Source: Microbacterium paludicola (lineage in GTDB: Bacteria; Actinomycetota; Actinomycetes; Actinomycetales; Microbacteriaceae). Taken from it: a DNA stretch of 39,470 bases. Where the stretch lies: NCBI RefSeq assembly GCF_015235415.1, contig NZ_JADGLL010000025.1, positions 1-39,470 on the forward strand, given 5' to 3'. Positions 11,969 through 18,965 of the stretch are shown here, one piece after another. Position 1 is the first letter of the stretch. Every line of letters begins with the position of its first letter. The position numbers and the translations under genes were made by a program. A model generated the notes under the pieces. That model was not told the DNA's origin and did not search any database. It worked only from the letters and a program-made list of their open reading frames with translations.

Positions 11969-11999
11969 TACGCTGGTGAACGGCGGGGAGGATCCGCCG
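11969..11999 (+). promoter_or_regulatory. Candidate promoter and leader hairpin for cysK
   Basis: AATACGCT gives a -10-like TACGCT at 11969-11974 with no good -35. It is followed by a small hairpin (CGGCGG 11981-11986 with CCGCCG 11994-11999). The cysK start is at 12053, preceded by AGGAGA. This is the only obvious place for a promoter of the cysK-cysE unit. Confidence 0.35.
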
Positions 12000-12052
12000 T
12001 CGTCCGGCTCGCCCGCAGCAGCGGGACCCACCCACGAACCAGGAGAACCGCC

Positions 12053-12991
12053 ATGACCGGTGTCCACGCAGACATCACCACCGCGTTCGGAAACACGCCG
12101 CTCGTCAAGCTCAACCGCGTCACGGAGGACGCGGCGGCCGAGGTGTACGCGAAGCTCGAGTACTTCAACCCCGGGTCGTCCGTGAAGGACCGCCTCGGCA
12201 TCGCGATCATCAACGCGGCCGAGGAGTCGGGCGAGCTGAAGCCCGGCGGCACGATCGTCGAGTCGACAAGCGGCAACACCGGCATCGCGCTCGCGCTCGT
12301 CGGCGCCGCGCGCGGCTACAAGGTCATCCTCACGATGCCCGCCTCGATGTCGAAGGAGCGTCGGGTGCTGCTGAAGGCCTTCGGCGCCGAGCTTGTGCTC
12401 ACCGACCCGACCGGCGGCATGAAGCTCGCCCTCGCCGAGGCCGAGAAGATCGTCGCCGAGACGCCGGGCGCCATCCTCGCGAAGCAGTTCGCGAACGAGG
12501 CGAACCCCGAGATCCACCGCAGGACCACCGCCGAGGAGATCTGGCGCGACACCGACGGCGAGGTCGACATCTTCGTCGCCGGCATCGGCACGGGCGGCAC
12601 CATCACCGGCGTCGGCCAGGCCCTCAAGGCCAAGAAGCCCGGCGTGCAGGTCGTCGCCGTCGAGCCCTCCGCCTCTCCCCTGCTGTCGACCGGAACCCCC
12701 GGCCCCGCCAAGATCCAGGGCATCGGACCGAACTTCGTGCCGCCGATCCTCGACACCGAGGTCTACGACGAGGTCGTCACGGTCGAGTTCGACGACGCGA
12801 TCTCGACCTCCCGCGCGCTCGCCGCGGGCGAGGGGATCCTCGCCGGCATCTCGGCGGGCGCGGCCGTGTGGGCCGCCGTCCAGGTCGCCAAGCGCCCCGA
12901 GAACGCCGGCAAGAAGGTCGTCGTGATCGTGCCGGACACGGGCGAGCGCTACGTCTCCACGGCCCTGTTCGAGGACCTGCGCGAGGACTGA
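12053..12991 (+). CDS. cysK: Cysteine synthase A (O-acetylserine sulfhydrylase)
   Basis: A 312-residue PLP enzyme of normal length that makes cysteine from O-acetylserine and sulfide. PLP lysine Lys45 is in [11 protein letters not shown], the substrate loop STSGNTG is at 71-77, and the phosphate-binding GTGGT at 179-183. The C-terminal region has the usual SGAAVWAAV and VPDTGERY blocks. Start ATG 12053 has AGGAGA upstream. cysE follows after 30 bases, so the two form a cysteine-synthesis unit whose products also bind each other in the cysteine synthase complex; the CysE tail ends in Ile (EFSI), the residue that usually inserts into the CysK active site. Confidence 0.97.
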   Translation: MTGVHADITTAFGNTPLVKLNRVTEDAAAEVYAKLEYFNPGSSVKDRLGIAIINAAEESGELKPGGTIVESTSGNTGIALALVGAARGYKVILTMPASMSKERRVLLKAFGAELVLTDPTGGMKLALAEAEKIVAETPGAILAKQFANEANPEIHRRTTAEEIWRDTDGEVDIFVAGIGTGGTITGVGQALKAKKPGVQVVAVEPSASPLLSTGTPGPAKIQGIGPNFVPPILDTEVYDEVVTVEFDDAISTSRALAAGEGILAGISAGAAVWAAVQVAKRPENAGKKVVVIVPDTGERYVSTALFEDLRED

Positions 12992-13021
12992 GCTCACCGG
13001 GCACTCGGTAAGCTCATCCCC

Positions 13022-13585
13022 ATGAGACTGAACATCCGCGAGGATGTCGAGGCCGCGCGTCGCCGGGATCCGGCGGCGCGCGGTTTCGTTGAGATCGCCG
13101 CGCTGTACCCGGGCCTTCACGCGATCTGGGCGCACCGCGTCAACCACGCGCTGTGGCAGCGGGGCTTCCGCTTCATCGCCCGCGCGGGCTCGCAGGTCAC
13201 GCGCTGGCTGACCGGGATCGAGATCCACCCGGGAGCGAGGATCGGTCGCCGGTTCTTCATCGATCACGGCATGGGCGTTGTGATCGGCGAGACCGCGGAG
13301 ATCGGCGACGACGTGATGCTCTATCACGGCGTCACGCTCGGCGGCACCGCCCTGTCGAAGGGCAAGCGGCATCCCACGCTCGGCGACGGCGTCGCGGTCG
13401 GCGCGGGGGCGAAGATCCTCGGGCCCGTCACCGTCGGCGCGCACAGCGCAGTCGGCGCGAACGCCGTCGTGACGAAGGACGCACCGCCGTACAGCGTCGT
13501 CGTCGGCGTGCCGGCGAAGGCGCGCCCGCGCGGCGACGGTGAGGACACCCGCCGCATCCTGATGGCGCCCGAGTTCTCGATCTGA
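13022..13585 (+). CDS. cysE: Serine O-acetyltransferase
   Basis: A 187-residue short-form enzyme that acetylates serine with acetyl-CoA, the first step of cysteine synthesis. A short helical N-terminus (about 1-60) precedes the left-handed beta-helix of hexapeptide repeats (about 66-165). Catalytic histidines are in [11 protein letters not shown] (His82) and LYHGVTLGG (His102). It lacks the long N-terminal domain of E. coli CysE (273 residues), as is usual for many actinobacterial enzymes. The C-terminal isoleucine fits CysK binding. Start ATG 13022; operon with cysK. Confidence 0.95.
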   Translation: MRLNIREDVEAARRRDPAARGFVEIAALYPGLHAIWAHRVNHALWQRGFRFIARAGSQVTRWLTGIEIHPGARIGRRFFIDHGMGVVIGETAEIGDDVMLYHGVTLGGTALSKGKRHPTLGDGVAVGAGAKILGPVTVGAHSAVGANAVVTKDAPPYSVVVGVPAKARPRGDGEDTRRILMAPEFSI

Positions 13586-13590
13586 CGTGA

Positions 13591-13645
13591 GATCCGGTGC
13601 GCTCCGGCCCTTTCGCCCCGGCGAACGGGCCGCTTCGCACCGATC
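13591..13645. terminator. Long hairpin between cysE and the amidase gene
   Basis: A nested near-palindrome: GATC 591-594/642-645, GGTGCG 596-601/CGCACC 636-641, CGGCCC 605-610/GGGCCG 627-632, TTCGCC 612-617/GGCGAA 620-625 (all 13,xxx). It starts six bases after the cysE stop. There is no T-run, so it may be a weak terminator or an mRNA 3'-end stabiliser; the amidase ribosome-binding site (GGAGGAGG) begins immediately after it. Confidence 0.6.
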
Positions 13646-13660
13646 CGGAGGAGGCAGCAC

Positions 13661-15061
13661 ATGACCGACCTGCACGAGCTCCCGCTGCGCGCCCTCGCGG
13701 CCGCACTGCGCGACCGCGAGGTGACGCCGGTCGAGGCGACCGCGTACTTCCTCTCCCGCATCGAGGCGCACGCCGACCTCGGCGCGTTCGCCGAGGTCAC
13801 CGCCGATGCCGCGCGCGAGCGCGCGGCATCCCTCGGCACCCCCGAGGCGGATCCGCCCGACCTGTGGGGCGTGCCGCTTGCCGACAAGGACCTCACCGCC
13901 CGCGCCGGTGTGCCGACCCGGTACGGATCGCGCGTGCACGCGGACAACGTGCCGGATCGCTCGGATCCGCTCGCCCTCGTCCTGGATGACGCGGGCGCGA
14001 TCAGCCTCGGCAAGACGAGCACGCCGGAGTTCGGGCTGACCGGCTTCACGGAGACGCGGATCGGCCCTCCCGCGCGCGATCCGTGGGACCCCGCCAACGG
14101 CGCGGGCGGGTCGAGCGGAGGCGCCGCCGTGGCGGTCGCCGCCGGGCTGCTTCCGGCCGCGCCCGCGTCGGACGGTGGTGGATCGATCCGGATCCCCGCC
14201 GCCACCGTGGGTGTCGTGGGCCTGAAGCCCTCCCGCGGGCGCGTGCCCGCGGGGTCCGGCCTCGACTCCCCCGGCGGGCTGGCCGTGGCCGGCGCGATCG
14301 GGCGCTCGGCCGATGACACCGCGATGCTGCTCGACGTGCTCGCCGCGGGCCCGCACCCGTACGCCACCAGGGCGCCGGGCGACGGTCCCTTCTCCGAGGC
14401 GTCCCGCGTGCTGCCGGGGCAGCTGAAGCTGGGCGTCACGACCACCTCTCCGTGGGCGGAGACCATGGACATTCGCCTCGATCCCGGTCAGAAGGCCGCG
14501 CTGGATGAGGCCATCCGGGTCCTGGACGGCGCGGGTCACGCGATCGAGGACGTCCCGTGGGAGCCCACCGGGTACGGCGAGATGTTCATGACGCTGTGGC
14601 GCGCGTCGGCGGCCCGCATCGCCGTGCCGGACGAGCGGCTCGGCGAGGTCGAGCCGATCACGGCGTGGCTGATCCGTGAGGGAAGGGCGCTGACCGCCGA
14701 CCGGCTGCTCACCGCCTACGGCGCCGCCACCGCGTTCGAGCGGCAGACGATCACGGCCTTCGGCGACTTCGACGCGGTGCTCACGCCCGCGCTCGCGCTG
14801 CCGCCCCAGCCGATCGGCTGGTTCGCGCAGGACGACCCCGAGCGCAGCTTCGCGCGGCAGTGCGAGTACGCGCCGTACAGCAGCTTCGTCAACGTCGCCG
14901 GGCTGCCGGCGATCACGGTGCCGGTGCTGACCGACGGCCATCCGGTGAGCGTGCAGATCATCGGCCGCCCCGGTGGCGAGGCGCTCATCCTGCACCTCGC
15001 GGCCCACCTCGAGCGGGCGCGCGGGCCGCTGCCGTGGCCGCCGCTCGAACGCGCGCGCTGA
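13661..15061 (+). CDS. Amidase signature family hydrolase
   Basis: A 466-residue enzyme of the amidase signature family (GatA/FAAH-like). The Ser-cisSer-Lys triad is complete: Lys76 in VPLADKDL, cis-Ser151 in the GGSSGG loop (149-154) and nucleophile Ser175 in DGGGSIRIPA. Such enzymes hydrolyse amides (aryl or fatty amides, 6-aminohexanoate dimers) or act in Asp/Glu-tRNA amidotransferase. It is probably not GatA, since no gatB/gatC is adjacent; the substrate cannot be told from sequence. No signal peptide; cytoplasmic. Strong Shine-Dalgarno GGAGGAGG upstream of ATG 13661. It follows cysE after a hairpin, so cotranscription is possible but partial. Confidence 0.9.
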   Translation: MTDLHELPLRALAAALRDREVTPVEATAYFLSRIEAHADLGAFAEVTADAARERAASLGTPEADPPDLWGVPLADKDLTARAGVPTRYGSRVHADNVPDRSDPLALVLDDAGAISLGKTSTPEFGLTGFTETRIGPPARDPWDPANGAGGSSGGAAVAVAAGLLPAAPASDGGGSIRIPAATVGVVGLKPSRGRVPAGSGLDSPGGLAVAGAIGRSADDTAMLLDVLAAGPHPYATRAPGDGPFSEASRVLPGQLKLGVTTTSPWAETMDIRLDPGQKAALDEAIRVLDGAGHAIEDVPWEPTGYGEMFMTLWRASAARIAVPDERLGEVEPITAWLIREGRALTADRLLTAYGAATAFERQTITAFGDFDAVLTPALALPPQPIGWFAQDDPERSFARQCEYAPYSSFVNVAGLPAITVPVLTDGHPVSVQIIGRPGGEALILHLAAHLERARGPLPWPPLERAR

Positions 15062-15143
15062 CGAACCATCGAAACTGCCCGGGCAGTCGGGGGCGGCGGG
15101 CGCGGACGTGCATCACAGCGGGGGTTCGCGTCTCTGACACTGC

Positions 15144-15971
15144 ATGAGCACCATGGAGACCCTCACGGGAGCGATCCCGACGCTCGACACCGACGGCATC
15201 CCCGTCCACCTCGTCACGGCTGAGCCCGCGCTGCAGGTGATCGCCGAGGCCGCGGCGCACAACTCTCGCCGCCCGCTCGCCGTCGCGTCGATCAACCTCG
15301 ACCACCTTCACCACTTCGGGCGGCACACGCATCACGACGGCGCCCCCACCGAGGGCCCGGTCGAGTGGCTGAACCTCATCGACGGCGCCCCGATCGCCGC
15401 GCATGCGAAGCGCGAGACCGGGCGTGAGTACCCCAAACTGTCGGGAAGCGACCTCATCGTCGAGGTCCTCGAGCTGGCGGCACAGCGGGGCCTGTCGGTC
15501 GCGGTGCTGGGCGGCGACGCCGCGCTCACCGAGCCGCTCCGCGAGCGCCTCGCGACCGGATGGCCGAACGCGCGCTTCGCCGGGCACTGGACGCCGCCGC
15601 GCGAGCTGCTGTCATCGCCGGAGGGCGCCGACGCGATCGCGGCGGACATCCGCCGGGCACGCCCCGACATCCTGCTCGTCTGCCTCGGAAAGCCGCGCCA
15701 GGAGCAATGGATCGAGCAGTACGGTCCCCAGACCGGAGCGGGCGTGCTGCTGGCGTTCGGCGCCGTCGTCGACTTCCTCGCGGGGCGCGTGTCTCGGGCC
15801 CCGCAATGGATCTCGCGCGCCGGCTTCGAGTGGGCATGGCGCCTGCTGCTCGAGCCGCGCCGCCTCGCGAACCGCTACCTCGTGCAGGGCCCGCCGGCGT
15901 ACCTCGCGCTGCGCCGACCCGCCCCGCCTGTCGCGCGACAGCCGATCCTCGGCGTCCCGCGCCATGCCTGA
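15144..15971 (+). CDS. WecG/TagA/CpsF family glycosyltransferase (GT26)
   Basis: A 275-residue GT26 enzyme. The core is visible: INLDHLHHFGR near residue 51 (a variant of the usual N-x-D site), SGSDLIVEVLE near 99, SVAVLGGDAALTEPL near 116, and PDILLVCLGKPRQEQWI near 173 with AFGAVVDFLAGRVSRAP near 202. Relatives add N-acetylmannosaminuronate or ManNAc to undecaprenyl-PP-GlcNAc, the step after WecA/TagO, so a role in a wall glycan is inferred; the donor sugar is unknown. The start ATG 15144 lacks a clear ribosome-binding site; ATG 15153 is an alternative. Its end overlaps the start of the broken GT2 gene by eight bases. Confidence 0.88.
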   Translation: MSTMETLTGAIPTLDTDGIPVHLVTAEPALQVIAEAAAHNSRRPLAVASINLDHLHHFGRHTHHDGAPTEGPVEWLNLIDGAPIAAHAKRETGREYPKLSGSDLIVEVLELAAQRGLSVAVLGGDAALTEPLRERLATGWPNARFAGHWTPPRELLSSPEGADAIAADIRRARPDILLVCLGKPRQEQWIEQYGPQTGAGVLLAFGAVVDFLAGRVSRAPQWISRAGFEWAWRLLLEPRRLANRYLVQGPPAYLALRRPAPPVARQPILGVPRHA

Positions 15972-16362
15972 CCCCGGCCGCTTCGCCAGGACGGGGAGGG
16001 CCGAGATCGCGGCGATCGTCGTGACCTACGGCAGCCCCGCGCACCTCGAGACGCTGCTCGCGGGGCTCCGCGAGGAGGCGCGGGATGTCGCACTGCGCGT
16101 CATCGTGGCCGACAACTCCCCCGACGACACGACGCTGCGCGTGGCGCGGGCGCATCCGGATGTCCTCGCCGTCGCCACCGGCGGCAACCTCGGGTACGCC
16201 GGCGGCATCAACTGCGCGCTCGAGCACATCGGCGATTCCGAGGCGGTGCTCATCCTGAACCCGGATCTGCGGGTGCACGCGGGAGCGCTCCGCACCATGC
16301 TCGGTCGGCTGCGGGGGGACCCCCGCCGCGGCGCGGTGGTGCCGCGCATCGTCGATGAGCAT
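15964..16362 (+). pseudogene. GT2 family glycosyltransferase, 3' end deleted
   Basis: ATG 15964 opens a GT2 (rhamnosyltransferase-like) domain: IAAIVVTYGSP at 16-25, VIVADNSPDD near 46, GGNLGYAGGIN near 73 and the metal-site-like LNPDLRVH at 98-105, up to VVPRIVDE at about residue 132. Homology then stops abruptly. The reading frame stays open to 16782 but the remaining 140 residues are antisense to a DUF4012 gene and look like junk (Ser/Ala/Arg-rich). A normal GT2 of this type has about 280-300 residues, so more than half is lost. It overlaps the upstream GT26 gene by eight bases, so the two were once cotranslated. Probably inactive. Confidence 0.8.
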
Positions 16363-16736
16363 CGCGCCGCGTGCAGCTCGTCCCCGACGAGCGGGGCGAG
16401 CTCGGCGAGACGCCACACGGGATCGGATGTCAGCGATGCGAGGGTCTGCGCGTGCTCGGCGAGGGCCTCGCTGTCATCCGACAGCCGATCCGCGAATGCC
16501 GGGGCCGATGCGGCGTCGGCCGCCGCGGCGTCGAGCGTCGTCTCGAAGCGCTCCGCCGCCGCGCGCAGGGCGAGCACCTCGCCGACGGCGAGCGTGCCGC
16601 GCACGCCGAGCCAGACGACACAGAGCACGATGAGCGCGGCAAGACCGACCGCCACACGACCCACGATCCGGCGCCATGACTTCGACGGCGGTCCGCCCGC
16701 CGCGGGAGTGCTGCCCGTCGTGAGTCGCCGGTTCAC
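16363..16736 (-). pseudogene. DUF4012 protein, only N-terminal part left
   Basis: On the minus strand a GTG at 16736 starts MNRRLTTGSTPAAGG, followed by a membrane helix (about 26-46) and then the DUF4012 N-terminal pattern ending LTSDPVWRLAELAPLVGDEL (102-121). Family resemblance ends at about residue 124 (position 16365); the frame then reads antisense through the GT2 remnant to 16026. Intact DUF4012 proteins are about 550-620 residues, so about 80% is missing. Its GTG overlaps the TGA of the repaired frame of the upstream surface protein (GTGA), showing former translational coupling. DUF4012 genes often sit in exopolysaccharide or cell-envelope loci; the biochemical role is unknown. Confidence 0.75.
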
Positions 16737-17379
16737 ATTCGGGGTCGCCGTCGAGCGGTGGCGAACGCGAGTCCGCCCGTGAGCAGTGTCGCCCCCAGGA
16801 GGAAGGGCGCCAGGATCTCGGCGCCCGTCGCGGCGAGCCCCGCCCGGTTCACCGGGGGCGCGGGGGATCGTCGGTCAGGCGCGGCCCGACGACGCAGTAC
16901 GGTGTGGCGGGCGGGTACGAGACGGCGACGCCGGCCTCGGGGTTGACCTCGATCGCCACGGTCGCGCCCTCGCGCGTCCAGCCGAGGTCGTCCTCGCCGA
17001 GGTCGACCCATTCGCCGTCCTGCTGGACCCAGCCGGGCCAGTCGACGCCCGCTCCGGGGGAATCGGTCGCGGCGCCGGGCCACAGGATCCTGCCCGAGAG
17101 CGTGTCGTCTTCCCTGAGGGAGCCGAGCGGCACCTCGAGGCGCTGCCCGCCCTTCGTGAACACCAGCGACACGTCGCGCGACGTCGACCGATCGTCCGGA
17201 TCGACGAGGGTGACGTCGTAGACGATCCACGGCGCATCCTGGACGCACTCCGCGTACGCGCTCGTGCTCAGCGAGGGCTCGGCCGGCTGATCGGGTGGAT
17301 ACAACTCGTCCACCCCCGTCACGGTCGACCCGCCCACGGCGAGCATCAGCGCCGCTCCCGCCACCATCGTCTGCAGCAT
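16733..17379 (-). pseudogene. Secreted surface protein with LAATG sortase signal, frameshifted
   Basis: ATG 17379 (GGAGAGG upstream) starts a protein with a signal peptide (MLQTMVAGAALMLAVGGSTVTG) and an extracellular domain rich in acidic residues and Trp (for example AYAECVQDAPWIVYDVTLVDP and WPGWVQQDGEWVDLGEDD). As sequenced it stops at 16849 after 176 residues. In the -1 frame the coding continues: VNRAGLAATGAEILAPF, a hydrophobic helix and the basic tail TARRRPRM, ending at 16733. That is a complete cell-wall sorting signal of the LAxTG type used by actinobacterial sortases. One extra G in either G5 run (16852-16856 or 16860-16864) would restore a protein of about 215 residues. Without the fix the product would be secreted and not anchored. 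No domain name recognised. Confidence 0.75.
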
Positions 17380-17477
17380 GGCCTCTCCGTCCTTTTCCCC
17401 TCCCCCGTAACGAGAGCCCGTCCCGCCTCCTGATACACAGAACCCGAGCGGCGGAGAAGACGCAGATGAAGGGGATC

Positions 17478-17630
17478 GCGCGCGGCGAGCGAAGCGAGCT
17501 ACGGGAAGCCCCCATGTGCGAACAAAGTGAGCGTGCCGCGGATGCGGCCAACCAGCGACCCGGACGGAGCGCCAGCGACGTCACATCGAGCGCGAGCGCC
17601 GGCGCGAAGCGTCGGGCGAGCGATCGATCA
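17478..17630 (-). repeat. Long tandem repeat, copy A (inverted family member)
   Basis: Begins GCGCGCGGCGAGCGAAGCGAGC and ends ATCGATCA; about 153 bases. Its reverse complement matches the 10402-10719 repeats (shared blocks: CCGACGCTTCGCGCCGG and the GGGCTGTCGCTTCGCTCCAT-type segment, best seen in copy B). Confidence 0.8.
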
Positions 17631-17788
17631 GCGCGCGGCGCGAGCGAAGCGAGCTAAGAGAAGGCCCCCACGTGCGAACGAAGTGAGCGTGCCGCGGATG
17701 CGGCCAACCAGCGCGCCCCCGGATGGAGCGAAGCGACAGCCCATCGAGCGCGAGCGCCGGCGCGAAGCGTCGGCCGAGCGATCGATCA
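17631..17788 (-). repeat. Long tandem repeat, copy B
   Basis: A 158-base unit directly abutting copy A and closely similar to it, again ending ATCGATCA. Read on the minus strand it carries the same order of blocks as the repeats at 10.4-10.7 kb, so the two arrays are in opposite orientation on either side of prmC-cysK-cysE-amidase-GT26. Confidence 0.8.
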
Positions 17789-17887
17789 GCGCGCGGCGCG
17801 AGCGAAGTGAGCCAAAGGGAAGCGCGCGGCGCGAGCGCAGCGAGCCAAAGGAACGCGCGCGGCGCGAGCGAAGCGAGCTAAAGGGCA
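17789..17887. repeat. Three 33-bp tandem units reaching into the prfA stop
   Basis: Units start at 17789, 17822 and 17855, an exact 33-base period, each beginning GCGCGCGGCGCGAGCG. The third unit contains the prfA stop codon (17878-17880) and the last few coding bases. They are partial copies of the start of the longer units A and B. Confidence 0.85.
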
Positions 17888-18945
17888 GCCAGCCGCTCCG
17901 CCTCGTCCGCCTCGATGCAGGACTGCAGGATGGGCTCGAGCGCGCCGTCCATGACCTGATCCAGGTTGTACGCCTTGTATCCGGTGCGGTGATCCGCGAT
18001 GCGGTTCTCGGGGAAGTTGTACGTGCGGATCCGCTCGGAGCGATCCATTCCCCGGATCTGCGACTTCCGGGCGTCGGAGGCCGCGGCGTCGAGCTCCTCC
18101 TGCTGCCTGGCCAGGAGGCGCGCGCGCAGCACGCGCAGGGCGGCCTCGCGGTTCTGCAGCTGCGACTTCTCGTTCTGCATCGACACGACGATGCCGGTCG
18201 GCACGTGCGTGATGCGCACCGCCGAGTCGGTCGTGTTGACCGACTGGCCGCCGGGGCCGGACGAGCGGAAGACGTCGATCTTCAGATCGTTCTGGTCGAT
18301 CTGGATCTCCTCGGGCTCGTCCACCTCGGGGAAGACCAGCACGCCGGTCGTCGACGTGTGGATGCGGCCCTGCGACTCGGTCGCGGGCACGCGCTGCACG
18401 CGGTGGACGCCGCCCTCGTACTTCAGGTGCGCCCACACTCCCTGTGCGGGGTCGGAGGACGATCCCTTGATCGCGACCTGCACGTCCTTGTAGCCGCCGA
18501 GGTCCGACTCGTTGCGGTCGAGCAGCTCGACCTTCCAGCCCTTGGATGCGGCGTACTGCGTGTACATGCGCAGCAGATCGGCGGCGAACAGTGCGCTCTC
18601 GGCGCCGCCCTCGCCGGCCTTGATCTCCATGATCACGTCGCGCGCGTCATCCGGATCCCGCGGGATCAGCAGGCGGCGCAGCTTCTCCTGCGCCTGCGCC
18701 AGCTTCTCCTCGAGCGCCGGGACCTCGGCGGCGAACGCCTCGTCCTCGCGCGCGAGCTCACGGGCCGCGGCGAGGTCATCCCCCGCCGCGGTCCACGCCT
18801 CGTGCGCCTGGACGATGCGGTTCAGCTCGGCGTAGCGCCGGTTGACGCGCCTCGCGCGCGCGGCATCGGCGTGCACGGCGGGGTCGGAGAGCTCCTCCTG
18901 CACCCGCCGGTGCTCGTCGATCAGCGCGTCGACGGACTCGAACAT
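17878..18945 (-). CDS. prfA: Peptide chain release factor 1
   Basis: A 355-residue class I release factor that ends translation at UAG and UAA. RF1 identity is shown by the codon-recognition motif PAT (187-189, in [14 protein letters not shown]) and the peptidyl-hydrolysis motif GGQ at 232-234 ([10 protein letters not shown]), whose glutamine PrmC methylates. Length and the acidic N-terminal helical domain are normal. Start ATG 18945 lies 20 bases after the rho stop, so rho and prfA are cotranscribed. The stop codon is TAG, a codon that RF1 itself reads, and sits inside the third unit of a 33-bp tandem repeat. In actinobacteria prmC usually follows at once; here it does not. Confidence 0.97.
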   Translation of the reverse strand: MFESVDALIDEHRRVQEELSDPAVHADAARARRVNRRYAELNRIVQAHEAWTAAGDDLAAARELAREDEAFAAEVPALEEKLAQAQEKLRRLLIPRDPDDARDVIMEIKAGEGGAESALFAADLLRMYTQYAASKGWKVELLDRNESDLGGYKDVQVAIKGSSSDPAQGVWAHLKYEGGVHRVQRVPATESQGRIHTSTTGVLVFPEVDEPEEIQIDQNDLKIDVFRSSGPGGQSVNTTDSAVRITHVPTGIVVSMQNEKSQLQNREAALRVLRARLLARQQEELDAAASDARKSQIRGMDRSERIRTYNFPENRIADHRTGYKAYNLDQVMDGALEPILQSCIEADEAERLAAL

Positions 18946-18965
18946 CCTGTCCCCGGGAGCGAGGA

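Noticed and set aside
11810..15007. A 1065-codon minus-strand frame over cysK, cysE and the amidase
   Set aside because: Antisense to three recognised enzymes and made of Arg/Gly/Asp/His-rich sequence typical of GC-driven shadows.
17295..17877. Frames across the 17.5-17.9 kb repeats
   Set aside because: They consist of repeated words such as RRERSE/ARRERS that follow the 33-bp and 155-bp periods; not genes.
17478..17887. CRISPR-like array
   Set aside because: Units are long (about 155 bp) or directly abutting (33 bp) with no unique spacers, and no cas genes are nearby.
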